A DNA stretch of 64,000 nt from Iningainema tapete BLCC-T55 (GTDB lineage Bacteria > Cyanobacteriota > Cyanobacteriia > Cyanobacteriales > Nostocaceae). The position numbers were made by a program, and so were the translations under genes. This document shows positions 28,901-38,842 of the stretch, in pieces (within the stretch, counting starts at the first letter, position 1; each line of letters begins with the position of its first letter). The stretch is from assembly GCF_014698965.1 (NCBI RefSeq), contig NZ_JACXAE010000040.1, positions 1 to 64,000 of the forward strand, in the 5' to 3' direction. Below the pieces are notes generated by a model, which had not been told where the DNA came from, made no database searches, and was given only the letters and a program-made list of their open reading frames with translations.

Positions 28901-30586
28901 TCCTACTAAACCGCTAGTAAGCCCTGCAATTACTCTTTGTCTTTGACGCTCTTGCTGTTCGCGCTCTTTTTTCTGTAATGCCAAGCTAGTTTGAATGTAT
29001 TCCTGCTCTGCTGTCAACTCTTCTGGACGCTTTTGTAACCATTCTTGAGCATCAGCCAAGGGCTTACCACGCAACAATGCTGCCTCATCCCTACTAGTAG
29101 CATCCCACTGCTGCATTGCTGCCCGTAGTCTTTCTTGCCAAGCACGAAAGCTGCGGTCTGTTTCCATCCATTGCCGCAGCTTACCCCAATTACGAATCAG
29201 TGCTTCATGGACAACTTCTACTGTCTCTTGATCAGCAGAATTGCGGCTTGTAACTACTAATCGTGCATTAGCTATTTCTGTGACCAATGCCCAGCTTGTT
29301 TCACCCAATTCCGCTTTTGTTGCCAACCTGAGCGTATCTTCTGTTCCCTCTCCCGGACGCACCAATTGAATAAAAATCCGCCGCACCTGTTCTTGCTCAG
29401 TCGCACTCAGCTTATCATAAATCTCATCTGCATAGCGGGCTAGAGCGCCTTGCACATTATCAATTGCATCATAAACTGTATGAGTTATTTGTTTACCCGT
29501 TCGCTGTTGCCACAATAGCGTCAAGGCAAACTCCAGCAGAGGTAAATTTCCCGGCTTATCCTCTACATCATCTAAGATGCGTTCCACTAGTCCCGCTTCA
29601 AAGGTGATCCCTAATATTTCAGCAGGCTTTACAATCACCTGTGAAAGTTCGGAGTGGTTCATCGACCTGATTTTGATATCAGTATTCTGCAACACATCTC
29701 CAAAAGGAGGATAAGATAAAGCATTTCCCAAAAAATCTGCCCGCATTGTTGCAATTAACACAGGAGGAGATTGGAAACCGGAAGAAGATTGAAAGGCATC
29801 TAATAAAGTGTCTAAGAAACTAGTGCGGGTTTTTTCATCGTTGCACAGAGTGTAAAGTTCTTCAAATTGGTCAGCAATTAACAGCACTCGATGATTGGGA
29901 TGCTGACGTCGAATATGGGAAAATATACCAGAAAGTGTCACCTTATCATCGTGAAAATATTTAGCTAATACTCGTGCTTGGGCTATCTGCACGGTAGCAT
30001 CACCAGATGTGTACAAAGGAACTAGGGACTCAGCCAAAGCTTGAAAGGGGTCTGAACCAGGGCGAAAGTGAGTAAACAGCCAGCAACCTTGTTGTTGTAA
30101 CTTTGGTATCAATCCTGCCAACACCACTGAAGATTTCCCGCTTCCCGATGCACCTAGTACAGGAATAAAGTTACGCTTTACAGTCGCTTGAATCAGTTCT
30201 TCGATAAAGACATCGCGTCCGAAGAAGAATTCGGCATCATTGGGACCAAAATGAAATAAACCTCGATAAGGACATGGAAGATTATCATCAGTATTGGTGT
30301 CAGCTGACGTAACTGGTGCTACCTTAATATCTTCACGATAATAATAGTTTGTAATATTAATTACAGCATTTCCTTCCCCCGTGTTAGCGACGTATTGTGC
30401 TTTTTTAATAGTTTGCTCAACAATTCTTTTATTGTCTTGAATCTGAGTATTGTTATTACCTTGATTACTCTGCATACCTCCTTTTATTGTTGATTGTTCA
30501 ACATTTTGTTGAATACCTTGATGAGGAGGTAGTAAAGAATTTTCTTCTGATGAAGGTACTTTATTCATGGCTTTTTTTCCGCACAT
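25988..30586 (-). CDS. nSTAND1-type NTPase with C-terminal WD40 repeats and N-terminal amyloid-like motif
   Basis: CPYRGLFHFGPNDAEFFFGRDVFIEELI, GASGSGKSSVVLAGLIPKL; many FSPDGKTIA...VRLWD repeats; N-term GIQQNVEQSTIKGGMQSNQGNNNTQIQDN. Confidence 0.92.
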   Translation of the reverse strand: MCGKKAMNKVPSSEENSLLPPHQGIQQNVEQSTIKGGMQSNQGNNNTQIQDNKRIVEQTIKKAQYVANTGEGNAVINITNYYYREDIKVAPVTSADTNTDDNLPCPYRGLFHFGPNDAEFFFGRDVFIEELIQATVKRNFIPVLGASGSGKSSVVLAGLIPKLQQQGCWLFTHFRPGSDPFQALAESLVPLYTSGDATVQIAQARVLAKYFHDDKVTLSGIFSHIRRQHPNHRVLLIADQFEELYTLCNDEKTRTSFLDTLLDAFQSSSGFQSPPVLIATMRADFLGNALSYPPFGDVLQNTDIKIRSMNHSELSQVIVKPAEILGITFEAGLVERILDDVEDKPGNLPLLEFALTLLWQQRTGKQITHTVYDAIDNVQGALARYADEIYDKLSATEQEQVRRIFIQLVRPGEGTEDTLRLATKAELGETSWALVTEIANARLVVTSRNSADQETVEVVHEALIRNWGKLRQWMETDRSFRAWQERLRAAMQQWDATSRDEAALLRGKPLADAQEWLQKRPEELTAEQEYIQTSLALQKKEREQQERQRQRVIAGLTSGLVGALLLAGIAGVGWWRANVAETNARIRALASSSKALSALYKERASTLEYALKYSEKLPSKEEKDALLNQQNNALINAIKAGREVQRAGWVEAGTRIQVLNTLQRAVYGGYKQIEEIKIPECFSSSLKGVVGSSPDGKKIVCTTYDGTVRLWERTTSRKLKNLKGDLDWVGDVRFSPDGKTIASGSMSDVKLWDRTTGEEIKTFKGHLSEVSSINFSPDGKTIVAGNLDGTVIVWDVMTGRELKTLKSHSGEVESVSFSPDGKTIAESSINTLTLWDILTGTELKTFTFKFRNYGFQFSPNSKVIAFADNDKTKLWDITAGREVKTLSSGNPTFSPDSKTIATTDNSERKLNPNSNSKDKFIGKGYVKLWDVSTGRELQTLQGHLSVVNNITFSPDRKTLASASSDNTVRIWDIATGKTLKILQGHLEALDVSFSPDGKTLAASNADTRTAVPYNFLIKNSVNLWDVSTGREIKTLIQGDLLTKVNSIHFSPDSKILAATYRDGTTKLWDVSTGRVLNLPREHDFRKDVNNIMFSLNSQMIASASADGTVTLQDSMNGRDIRTLKGHSNWVNDVNLSPDAKTIATASADGTVRLWDLASGREIKTLESHSGEMTSVNFSPDGKTIVTAGADDKVRLWNVSSGKELKLLSGYSHKIIRVGFADKGGKKIFAKNLDGTTELWEASTGRESDFYNGEILKTGDFSFSDDGKTIVTVNWDGIVRWRDISTSRETKTLKVSFPVAHSASFSKDGKMIAAATPQGIVLWDITTGKQLKSFKGHSDWSKNVIFSPNSKLIAAFSSDDKATDRTVQLWNIKTGEEIKTIKENFNLVNDISFSPDSKTIAFANRDSTVRLWDIATGKKILTLRGHKDNVYKVYFSPDGKTIISQGYDSLKFWDIFMDKAEVGTYDSKDYSFSYAFNLNEKTLALVNRQGLLLLNFDLDDLVRRGCNQVSDYLKTNSEVSESDKHLCDYDIIG

Positions 30587-30662
30587 CCATTAAAAAAATT
30601 AGCAATGCGACTCAAAAGTATAATTATGACAAAATTAGTTAATACTTTTTTAAGTAAAATTG

Positions 30663-31673
30663 TTACTTTCGCAAATTATTTTTGTGCCAATCCTCTAAAG
30701 CAGTGATAGTAAAATCTGCTGCTGGATGATTGAGCAACTGTTTGAAAGTGAAAATACTTCCGTCTTTTAATGCACTAGTTATTTTTTGCATCAAAATCGG
30801 GTTATTTTCAAAACATTTAATAGCTTCTGTAGCTATGGTCATTTTCCCAAGAGTTGTGTCAGTGGGATAAGTTTGGCTTAGCTGTTCTAGCAATTGCTGA
30901 ATTTCTGCTACAGCTTCGGCGAGAGTTTGTTTTTGTTCTTGTGAAGCATAAGTGTTTGAAATTTGCTGATTATTATTACCTTGGGCTGCCTGCATCCCAC
31001 CATGCACATAACCACCGCTAACATTTTGAGAAATTCCCCCCATATGTTTGGGCTGCGAGTTTTGTTCTTCTGGAGTAGTTATTTTGGGGTCTGTCTCTTT
31101 TACAGGGACAGAGGGACGCTTTCTAGCTTTGAGTATAGGGGTTTGTGATTCTGGAATTCCTTGTAAGTCAATCAATGCACAGCCGAATTCAAAACAATCT
31201 TCGTAGGATTTGTTAACACCAAGTGCATTGTAGAATCCAATAGCAAACTTAATTGCCGCTTTATCACCTATCGTCTGATTCATACCAATTACATAATCTA
31301 TGTGTTGGTGAATCGCTTGAGCTTGAGCCTCACTATAGCAGGCATTGAGGAAAACACATTCAATTTGTTTTTGAAACAATCCAAATAATCTTGCTAGTGA
31401 TTCTGTACTCACTAACTGCATTTGCCCAGAATTGTTCTCTAAAACTAAGCCATGACTTCCAGCGCCATGTCCAGAAAAGTGAACAATCGTCGGTTGGTGG
31501 TCTAACAGTGCCCGGTGTAAGTCGTCAACTCTTAGTGCTAACTCAGTCACTATTTCAAACTCAGAGCGATTTTTGGCTTGTCTGAGTGCTGTCTGAATTT
31601 CCCGTACCTCTTCGTCCAAACGCAGCTTGTCTGTGTTTTTAGGGTTTGCTGATAAAATTAAAATTTTTTTCAC
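30663..31673 (-). CDS. CHAT-domain caspase-like protease with C-terminal amyloid-like motif
   Basis: IVHFSGHGAGSHGLVLE (His) and CVFLNACYSEAQAQAI (Cys); followed by GGISQNVSGGYVHGGMQAAQGNNNQQISNT. Confidence 0.9.
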   Translation of the reverse strand: MKKILILSANPKNTDKLRLDEEVREIQTALRQAKNRSEFEIVTELALRVDDLHRALLDHQPTIVHFSGHGAGSHGLVLENNSGQMQLVSTESLARLFGLFQKQIECVFLNACYSEAQAQAIHQHIDYVIGMNQTIGDKAAIKFAIGFYNALGVNKSYEDCFEFGCALIDLQGIPESQTPILKARKRPSVPVKETDPKITTPEEQNSQPKHMGGISQNVSGGYVHGGMQAAQGNNNQQISNTYASQEQKQTLAEAVAEIQQLLEQLSQTYPTDTTLGKMTIATEAIKCFENNPILMQKITSALKDGSIFTFKQLLNHPAADFTITALEDWHKNNLRK

Positions 31674-31832
31674 AAAGTTTGAGCAACAAATTTTTGTAGT
31701 ATCTGCTGTATGACTACATTACTCTCAAAATTTTCTCCTGTCTTCAACAACTTTTTGTGACAAAATTTAATAATTTACATGAATTATTAAATTAATTAAC
31801 AATTTTGAGTGGCATTTTCCGCTTGCTCCCTT

Positions 31833-32105
31833 TCAATCTGATGTCTCAACTTGAGCATCAGTAGGAATAATCAGCTTTCTTTGATTTTGCTTTTCCTCCA
31901 CCATTTTTTGAGCAATAGCAGCCTTGATTAAATCCTCCGATAAGGGTCTGTCTTGCACGGTTGGATCGCGAGAATCATCAGAAGAATCTTCAACAGTCAT
32001 TTTATTTAGTACAGGTGGCTTTCTGACGACCTCAGTTTCCGCAACGAACTTGTCTGTACTTTTCGCCTCAGCAGATTGTTGGGATTTTAAATTGTTTTCA
32101 TCCAT
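31833..32105 (-). CDS. Small hydrophilic, probably disordered protein
   Basis: ORF between two STAND-system genes on the same strand; charged, low-complexity composition. Confidence 0.45.
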   Translation of the reverse strand: MDENNLKSQQSAEAKSTDKFVAETEVVRKPPVLNKMTVEDSSDDSRDPTVQDRPLSEDLIKAAIAQKMVEEKQNQRKLIIPTDAQVETSD

Positions 32106-32215
32106 AATTGCATCTAGTAATAGTCTAGTTGCTTGATATGTTTTGATTGTAGAGCTTCCATTTTTGCTAGGAGCTAACTTAAAGAAGTAACTTTACAAAA
32201 AGTAATTTAAATTAG

Positions 32216-35200
32216 TTACTGAGATGAATCGAATTCCACTGCCCCCAACGCTTTGAGGGTTGCTCTTTGGGCTGCGGTCAAACCAATCGCACCAGTAATA
32301 TTCATCCCTTCATAAGGTCTATTTGCTCTTAGGGTTTTGAGACATTGTCCAGTATCCATATTCCAAAGCTTTATAGTCTCATCTTTGCTACCTGAAGCTA
32401 ACATTTGTCCATTTGGACTAAAAGCAACTGACCATACTACCTTTTGATGTCCCTCAAATGTTCTCAAATTTACCCCTGTACTGCTATCCCAAAGCTTGAG
32501 TGTTTGGTCGTCGCTACAGCTAACTAATTTTTGACCATCTGGACTAAACACAACTGACCTGACTCGATTGCTATGTCCAGTCAAAGTTTGCAGGCATTCC
32601 CCTGTAGAGATATCCCACAATTTGATTGTGCGATCGCCGCTACCACTGACAAGCAATCTACTACAAGGGCTAAAAGCTACCCACAGTACCCAATCTTCAT
32701 GTCCTTTCAAAGTTTCCAGACAAGCGCCTTCTGCAACATTCCAAAGTTTGATGGTTTGGTCATCACTGCCACTTGCTAGGATACTTTTTTGGGGACTAAA
32801 AGCCACTGACTTAACTCTATGGGTATGTCCATACAACGTGTGTAAACACTCCCCAGTACGCCAATCCCAAAGCTTTACTGTTTGGTCGCGACTACCACTT
32901 GCCAAAATTTGACCATCTGGGCTAAAATTTACAGATTGTACCCAATCACCGTGTCCCCACAAAGTTCCTACACATTCACCAGTAAAGGTGTCCCAAAGCT
33001 TAATGGTTTTGTCGTCGCTACCACTTGCCAAAATCGAATGTAATGGTTCACTAGCAGCCATATTTGGAGCAAATACAACTGATGAAACAATGTTTGTATG
33101 CCCTTGCAATGTTCTTAGGCAGTAACCTGTAGATACATTCCACAATCTAATTTGGTAGTCTTCACTGCCACTTGCCAAGATTTGACCATCCGAACTAAAG
33201 GCAACAGAGGATACCCAATTGCTATAAGCTTTTAGCGTTTTCAAGCATTGCCCAGTATGAAAATCCCATAATTTTACTGTTTTGTCATTACTTGCACTTA
33301 TCAATGTTTGCCCATCTGGACTTAAAACGACTAACCAAACCCTTTCGGTATGTTCCTGTAAGGTTTGTAGACATTCTCCTGTTGAGACATTCCAGATTTT
33401 TACTGTTTTATCTTCACCTGCTGTTGCCAATACCTGACCATCCGCATTAAAGGCAACTGCCCACACAAAATTGCTGTAATTAAGTAGTGTTTTGACACGT
33501 TCTCCCGTCTGTATATTCCATAGCTTAACTGTGTTACCCTCGCTAGCAACTGCTAGTGTCTGTCCATCCGGACTTAAGGCTACAGACAGTATCCAATTGA
33601 TCCCAATCGCCAAAAGCCGCAAGCACTTTCCATCACTAATATTCCACAGCCTAACGGTTTGGTCTTCGCCACTACTAACTAAAGTTTGTTCATTTAATGA
33701 ACTAAATGCAACAAAAAGTACCCGTCCTGTATGTCCTTTAAGAGTTTTGAGACATTGCCCAGTATGAATATCCCATAATTTTATTGTTTGGTCGTTACTG
33801 CCACTTGCCAGAATTTGACCATCTGGGCTAAAAGCAACTGATTGCACCCAACTGGTGTGACCCCGCAGTGTTTTTAAACACTGCCCTGTATGGGCATTCC
33901 ATAACCTAATCGTTTGGTCATTACTGCCACTTGCCAGAATTTGACCATCTGGGCTAAAAGCAACGGATACCACCCACGCTATGTGTCCTTTGTAATAAAT
34001 AAGTTGTTGGCTATCTGCAATTTGCCACAAACAAATTTCGTTATCAGTTCCTGTTGCTAACAGCTTTCCATCTGGACTAAAGGCAGCTGATAAAATACCT
34101 GCATTAGTTTGAGTAAAAACTGATTTAGTTAAATCTGAGTTTGTAAAGTTGACTTGATGTAAGTTCATGCCTTGTAAGTAGGCTTGCCAGATGGTTAAGT
34201 TAGAAAAATCATAACCGCTGACATTGACTTGAAGCTGCCAAAGTAGATTGAGAATATTTCCGCCTGCATATCCAGGTTTTCGAGATGTCAAAACTTGCAG
34301 GTTCGACAACAACTGATTTAGGTGGTTTTCGACATTTGTAAATTGAGCCAGCAATCTATCAGCAATAGGCTTGAGAATCAGGCGAATTTGAGCATTTCTC
34401 AGGTAATCTTTACTGGTAGCCTTTATCAAGGCATGGGTATGAAACAGCGCAATTTCTCCGGTGGTTAATTCTTGATTCACTTCGTCGATAAATCTATCAA
34501 TCACATACTCCATTACCACCGACTGTTGAGTAAATTTTGCTCTCGTATTTTCAATCAGGGAACGATGTTGTAAAGATTCTAAAGCTTCCAATAAAGTCTT
34601 TTGATGAAGAGGTGGAACAATATCTTCTCGTAATTGGGAGAGCGAAACCCACTCTCGATTAATCGCCAACCAATGCATAATTTGCCGTTCTAAAATCGAC
34701 AGGCGATTAAACTGCTGCTCTAGTAAGTCGGAAATGTCACCAAAAATAACGATACCTTGTTCTAGAAATTGAGAAATATCACCCTGAAATAATTCTTGAA
34801 TAGTCGTCGCTACAATCTTTAACGCTAGAGGATTTCCTGCATAATGTTCTATTAATGCTCGACTTTTGTTTTCTGATATAGCAAAACCTTTTTCTTTGAG
34901 AATGAAATAACCTTCTTCCTGCTGTAATCCGCTTAATTTCAATGAACGAACAGGCAGATGTCTTCCTTCTTTGGAACTAAGTCCTTTGGGTTTTTCTCTG
35001 CTAGTCAACAATAAACAGCTCTGATGGCTGCTCTGACCTACACATCTAAGCAGTTGCCCGTATTCCTCATATCCTGGACAATAGGCTCCGGAGGTTTTGT
35101 CAGTACATAAAATTGATTCCGCATTATCCAGTATGAGAAAGCAGCGTTTTTCACCTAGATGCTTAAGCAACTCGGCTATTTTACCATCTACAGTCTCTGG

Positions 35201-35755
35201 CAAATTCGTTTCTTGCTGTTGAGACACAAAGCAAATTAATTCTACCAAAAGCTCCTGAACTGGTGGAGCGTTACGCAGGCTTCGCCAAATCAAATAATCA
35301 AAATTGTCCTGCACTAGCTGTGCCACTTTCACAGATAAAGCCGTCTTGCCAATGCCACCCATCCCAATTACAGTGACGAGTCGGCATTGCTCATTCACAA
35401 TCCATTGTTCTAAAGTCGCAAGTTCTTCAGTACGCCCGTAAAACACCGAGACATCAATCGCCTCTCCCCAGTCCTGGTGAATACTTTTAGTTTTTCTCTC
35501 GCCATTTTGATCTATAGCTACTGATGGAGCCTCAAAATCCAAATCAGCGATGTCTCTCCAACAGAGCGCTAATTTCTGACAAAGTTCTTCAAAAGTCGCA
35601 TGATCCACGGGTTTCCCTGTCAGGAAGTTGCTAACTGTGGCTAAAGCCAGTCCTGCCTCCTCAGACAAAGTTCTTTGGCTGGGAAAGCCATTACGCTTAA
35701 CTGCCAATTTAACTTTCTCAATGCAATCACGACGAACTTTGAGCGATCTAGGCAT
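32216..35755 (-). CDS. HTH-NB-ARC (STAND) protein with C-terminal WD40 propeller(s)
   Basis: N-term HTH-like [42 protein letters not shown]-loop; [33 protein letters not shown]; long [30 protein letters not shown] array. Confidence 0.92.
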   Translation of the reverse strand: MPRSLKVRRDCIEKVKLAVKRNGFPSQRTLSEEAGLALATVSNFLTGKPVDHATFEELCQKLALCWRDIADLDFEAPSVAIDQNGERKTKSIHQDWGEAIDVSVFYGRTEELATLEQWIVNEQCRLVTVIGMGGIGKTALSVKVAQLVQDNFDYLIWRSLRNAPPVQELLVELICFVSQQQETNLPETVDGKIAELLKHLGEKRCFLILDNAESILCTDKTSGAYCPGYEEYGQLLRCVGQSSHQSCLLLTSREKPKGLSSKEGRHLPVRSLKLSGLQQEEGYFILKEKGFAISENKSRALIEHYAGNPLALKIVATTIQELFQGDISQFLEQGIVIFGDISDLLEQQFNRLSILERQIMHWLAINREWVSLSQLREDIVPPLHQKTLLEALESLQHRSLIENTRAKFTQQSVVMEYVIDRFIDEVNQELTTGEIALFHTHALIKATSKDYLRNAQIRLILKPIADRLLAQFTNVENHLNQLLSNLQVLTSRKPGYAGGNILNLLWQLQVNVSGYDFSNLTIWQAYLQGMNLHQVNFTNSDLTKSVFTQTNAGILSAAFSPDGKLLATGTDNEICLWQIADSQQLIYYKGHIAWVVSVAFSPDGQILASGSNDQTIRLWNAHTGQCLKTLRGHTSWVQSVAFSPDGQILASGSNDQTIKLWDIHTGQCLKTLKGHTGRVLFVAFSSLNEQTLVSSGEDQTVRLWNISDGKCLRLLAIGINWILSVALSPDGQTLAVASEGNTVKLWNIQTGERVKTLLNYSNFVWAVAFNADGQVLATAGEDKTVKIWNVSTGECLQTLQEHTERVWLVVLSPDGQTLISASNDKTVKLWDFHTGQCLKTLKAYSNWVSSVAFSSDGQILASGSEDYQIRLWNVSTGYCLRTLQGHTNIVSSVVFAPNMAASEPLHSILASGSDDKTIKLWDTFTGECVGTLWGHGDWVQSVNFSPDGQILASGSRDQTVKLWDWRTGECLHTLYGHTHRVKSVAFSPQKSILASGSDDQTIKLWNVAEGACLETLKGHEDWVLWVAFSPCSRLLVSGSGDRTIKLWDISTGECLQTLTGHSNRVRSVVFSPDGQKLVSCSDDQTLKLWDSSTGVNLRTFEGHQKVVWSVAFSPNGQMLASGSKDETIKLWNMDTGQCLKTLRANRPYEGMNITGAIGLTAAQRATLKALGAVEFDSSQ

Positions 35756-35897
35756 AGCGACATTGCAGGCAACTATATAAATTTTACACGTTCAAGTCAG
35801 TCATAAGTCAGAACAACTGAGTCATTTTCAGGCTGGAACTCAGTAACCACAAGATTTTGATGAATACATACCTTCAATAAATGAAAGGACACAGAAA

Positions 35898-36686
35898 ATG
35901 CATTTTAAATCGCTTTCCGCTACTGTAGTCGGGCTAGCTTTACTCGTAACTCCGGCTGTCGTTCCTGCCGTTGCTCAAGAAGTATCCCAACCTACAAGCT
36001 CTCAAAAGGAAGCTACACCTTCTACGCCAGAGTCAACACCATCGGCAGAGGAAGCCAATCCTACAACTTCCCAAGAAGAAGTTACACCTTCTACGCCAGA
36101 GTCAACACCATCGGCAGAGGAAGCCAATCCTACAACTTCCCAAGAAGAAGTTACACCTTCTACACTAGAGTCAATGGAAACTACATCGGCGGCGGCTGCC
36201 AAGCCGAGGTTGCAATTGCCGTTTTATTGCAAACAGAAGTGGCGGCTGGATACTTGGGCGCACGCTCCTGCGCTAGACATGGTAAAAGAGCCCGACCAGA
36301 AGGGAACCGAGGGTGCCACTCTTCTGGCTCCTGCGTCCGGAACTGTCAACCAGTCCTTTTACCACGAAAACGCCGGCAACGTCATCCAGATTAATCACGG
36401 TGGTGGCTGGTTCACTACCTATCTTCATCTCCAGTCCCGATCTGTCAAGGTTGGAAACAAAGTCCAGTTGGGAACTGTGATCGGAAAGGTTGGCAAGACC
36501 GGTCCCACATCCAACGGTCATCCCCATCTCCACTTCGAGTTCGGTTACGACTCGAACAAAGACGGAAAAGCCTCATGGGGGTACAAGGGATCTGAGAGAG
36601 TTAAGCCCGTTTTCAACGGGATCACTTACGGAAGCAAGAACGGTCAAACATGGCGGAACGTCACTAGCCACAATAAGTGTCCGTGA
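35898..36686 (+). CDS. Secreted M23 (LytM-like) peptidase with tandem-repeat linker
   Basis: Signal peptide MHFKSLSATVVGLALLVTPAVVPAVAQ; LLAPASGTVNQSFY...VIQINHGGGWFTTYLHLQS...GHPHLHFEF. Confidence 0.85.
   Translation: MHFKSLSATVVGLALLVTPAVVPAVAQEVSQPTSSQKEATPSTPESTPSAEEANPTTSQEEVTPSTPESTPSAEEANPTTSQEEVTPSTLESMETTSAAAAKPRLQLPFYCKQKWRLDTWAHAPALDMVKEPDQKGTEGATLLAPASGTVNQSFYHENAGNVIQINHGGGWFTTYLHLQSRSVKVGNKVQLGTVIGKVGKTGPTSNGHPHLHFEFGYDSNKDGKASWGYKGSERVKPVFNGITYGSKNGQTWRNVTSHNKCP
36015..36152 (+). repeat. 69-bp direct tandem repeat encoding TPSTPESTPSAEEANPTTSQEEV
   Basis: Copies 36015-36083 and 36084-36152, with a partial third copy. Confidence 0.9.
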
Positions 36687-36778
36687 GCAACCCTAACCTC
36701 GGTAAGTACTAGGTTAATACCGATACCTTTGCCGACGCGCATCCTGAGCTTCTAGCCCAGCAGAAACCATATAGGAAC

Positions 36779-37300
36779 CTAGATGTAGCGACCTGTAATA
36801 CGTACCCTTTCAGTTTCTGGCAGCTGTTCCTGAATCGCCAAAGCTATCTCATTAAGAGCATCATCACTATCATAAGCCGCTATCACTTTTGGGATGGTTC
36901 TCAAGTATTTCACAGGTAAGCTCTTGGCACTATCAGCTGCTAGATACATGGTCTTTTGTTGTGGGATTCCTTCTATTGTTGCTAGTGACAGGGCATCAAT
37001 GGGGGATTTTGTTAGCACAACTCGCTGGATTTCATCATCAGGCAAGCCACCCAATCTGAGATAGAACCAACCATCTGCACGTTTGATGCTACGAGGTATC
37101 CCATGAAGGTGTTGTCTTTCCCCCTGGTTCCTCGCAAGAATGTTCCGTAGTTTCTCCCGCGAGTGATCGCATTCCGAATACGGCATTTTGGTTGGAGTCA
37201 GCATAAACCAAACCCTGGTTATGGAGGGCTTGCACCATTTCTTTTGGCAATCGGCGTTGTTGGCTGAGGTATTGCTGTACTGCAAGCCACTGACCAATAC
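36779..37300 (-). pseudogene. Frame-disrupted DUF3991/Toprim plasmid protein
   Basis: GWFYLRLGGLPDDEIQRVVLTKSPIDALSLATIEG...VIAAYDSDDALNEIALAIQEQLP is Toprim-like; upstream LAVQQYLSQQRRLPKEMVQALHNQGLVYADSNQNAVF lies in another frame. Confidence 0.6.
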
Positions 37301-37422
37301 GGTTCGGTTAAGCTCAAAACCAGGTAAACTGAAGTATGTCCCCAACGTGTACTGAGAACAAATGCAACTCAAAGAATTCTCACCGCAACTACCTGTGGTC
37401 GAATCAGGTACAGTACTCAAAG

Positions 37423-37545
37423 ATGCGCGAAACTGCTATTCCTTCAGTTACTATTGAACAAGCAATTAGTGACACACATAGTCATCAAGAGCGAAAACGA
37501 GCTTTACCATCACATCTAGTCATCTGTCTCATCATCGCTGTGAAG
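37423..37545 (+). mobile_element. 5' remnant of an IS4-family transposase gene
   Basis: MRETAIPSVTIEQAISDTHSHQERKRALPSHLVICLIIA resembles the IS4 transposase N-terminus, then homology stops. Confidence 0.55.
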
Positions 37546-37967
37546 TTGTTAGTGAAGTCAGTCGAAACCTTAGTCTTATGCTCAGGGAAATTGATGAATT
37601 CATGGATAGCAATGATTATGATGTGCAGCCTGAAGTTAGTAGAATGAATGTGATTAAATACCTTTGCAAGTTAAGTGAAAAACTTCAAGAAACAGGTTTT
37701 GCATCTGAGAAATCACCTATTATTCAAGAGCTTGAAAAGTTAACTCAAATAGACTAATGATAGCAACGCTTTTAAAGCAAGTGCAATTTACGGTATTGGA
37801 AATTTCTTTTTATACATAAAGGCGTGCCTACCTCTACAGTGTAACCGCCAATATTAATCTTTTAAGCTACTAACACTCGTAAAATTGAAGTGCGTGAATT
37901 AGGCTATTCATTCAACGTACCCAGTTGGGCGCGTGTAGTGATAAGTGGAAATAACGGTTAAGAATTT

Positions 37968-38810
37968 TTAGCGGTTAAGTTGTTTTTTGTTGCTGTAACT
38001 AGGAAAGACTATAGTTTGAGATGGAGTAAGTTGAATGTAATAATTTGGGTTAGCTGGATTCGGGTTCAATATAGTTCGGTGTGACGGTGCTTCACGAACT
38101 TCAATTGGGGATTTTTCAAGTCCCAGTTGTCCTAAAGATGAAACCACGGATAACGGCAGGTTGACACTCTGGGCAGCTTTGGGAATTGGCGTTGTGTTCC
38201 GTGCCAATGCCAAAAATTCACGCACTTTAAAGACAACCGGGTCGTTGTTAGCAGTATAGCCTGAGGCGATCGCAACTTGTAAACCCCGTTCAATGTCGCT
38301 AAGCGTTGCAACTTGGTTACTTCCTACCAGCCAAGTTTGTTCGACTCCAGGAGTTATCGGGGATATAGAAATGCCACTGTAAGTGGGTGTGCCAGAGCTT
38401 TGAACAATATTGAAAGTATACAGGTGTTGTTGTCCATCTGGAGTGCGGGTTTTGATAGACAAATTAGTTATCAATGTTGAAGTAGCGCCTGGGAAGCGCA
38501 ACGGCTTAATCACCTTTAAAAACACGGTTTTTGCCTGATTACTGCTAAGTTCAGCATCAGTGTTGTAAACAGTGCGTGAAGGATCTGCTATTAAAATGTA
38601 AGTAATGACTTCGTTGGTTTGGGAAAAATCAATAGCCGTGGAACGACCAGACCAAACTGGTACGTCTGTAGTATTTGCTACTGCTGCCTCTTGCCCAATG
38701 ATGCGCAAAGCTGGTGTTTTTGCCAGTGTGCGCAACGGGGAAAGTACTGTAGCAGTTGTTGTTAACGAAGAAAAAGCGCACGCAAGTAAGATAGTTTTTA
38801 ATTTTTTCAT
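37968..38810 (-). CDS. T4SS periplasmic protein, VirB9/TraK-like
   Basis: Signal peptide; VITYILIADPSRTVYNTDAELSSNQAKTVFLKVIKPLRFPGATSTLITNLSIKTRTPDGQQHLYTFNI; gene position in T4SS block. Confidence 0.55.
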   Translation of the reverse strand: MKKLKTILLACAFSSLTTTATVLSPLRTLAKTPALRIIGQEAAVANTTDVPVWSGRSTAIDFSQTNEVITYILIADPSRTVYNTDAELSSNQAKTVFLKVIKPLRFPGATSTLITNLSIKTRTPDGQQHLYTFNIVQSSGTPTYSGISISPITPGVEQTWLVGSNQVATLSDIERGLQVAIASGYTANNDPVVFKVREFLALARNTTPIPKAAQSVNLPLSVVSSLGQLGLEKSPIEVREAPSHRTILNPNPANPNYYIQLTPSQTIVFPSYSNKKQLNR

Positions 38811-38842
38811 CTGTCCTTCCCTTCAGGTAACTTCCGTTATGA

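Noticed and set aside
32568-33767. Plus-strand ORFs opposite the NB-ARC-WD40 gene
   Set aside because: Antisense readings of WD40 repeats; repeated amino-acid patterns follow from the repeat DNA.
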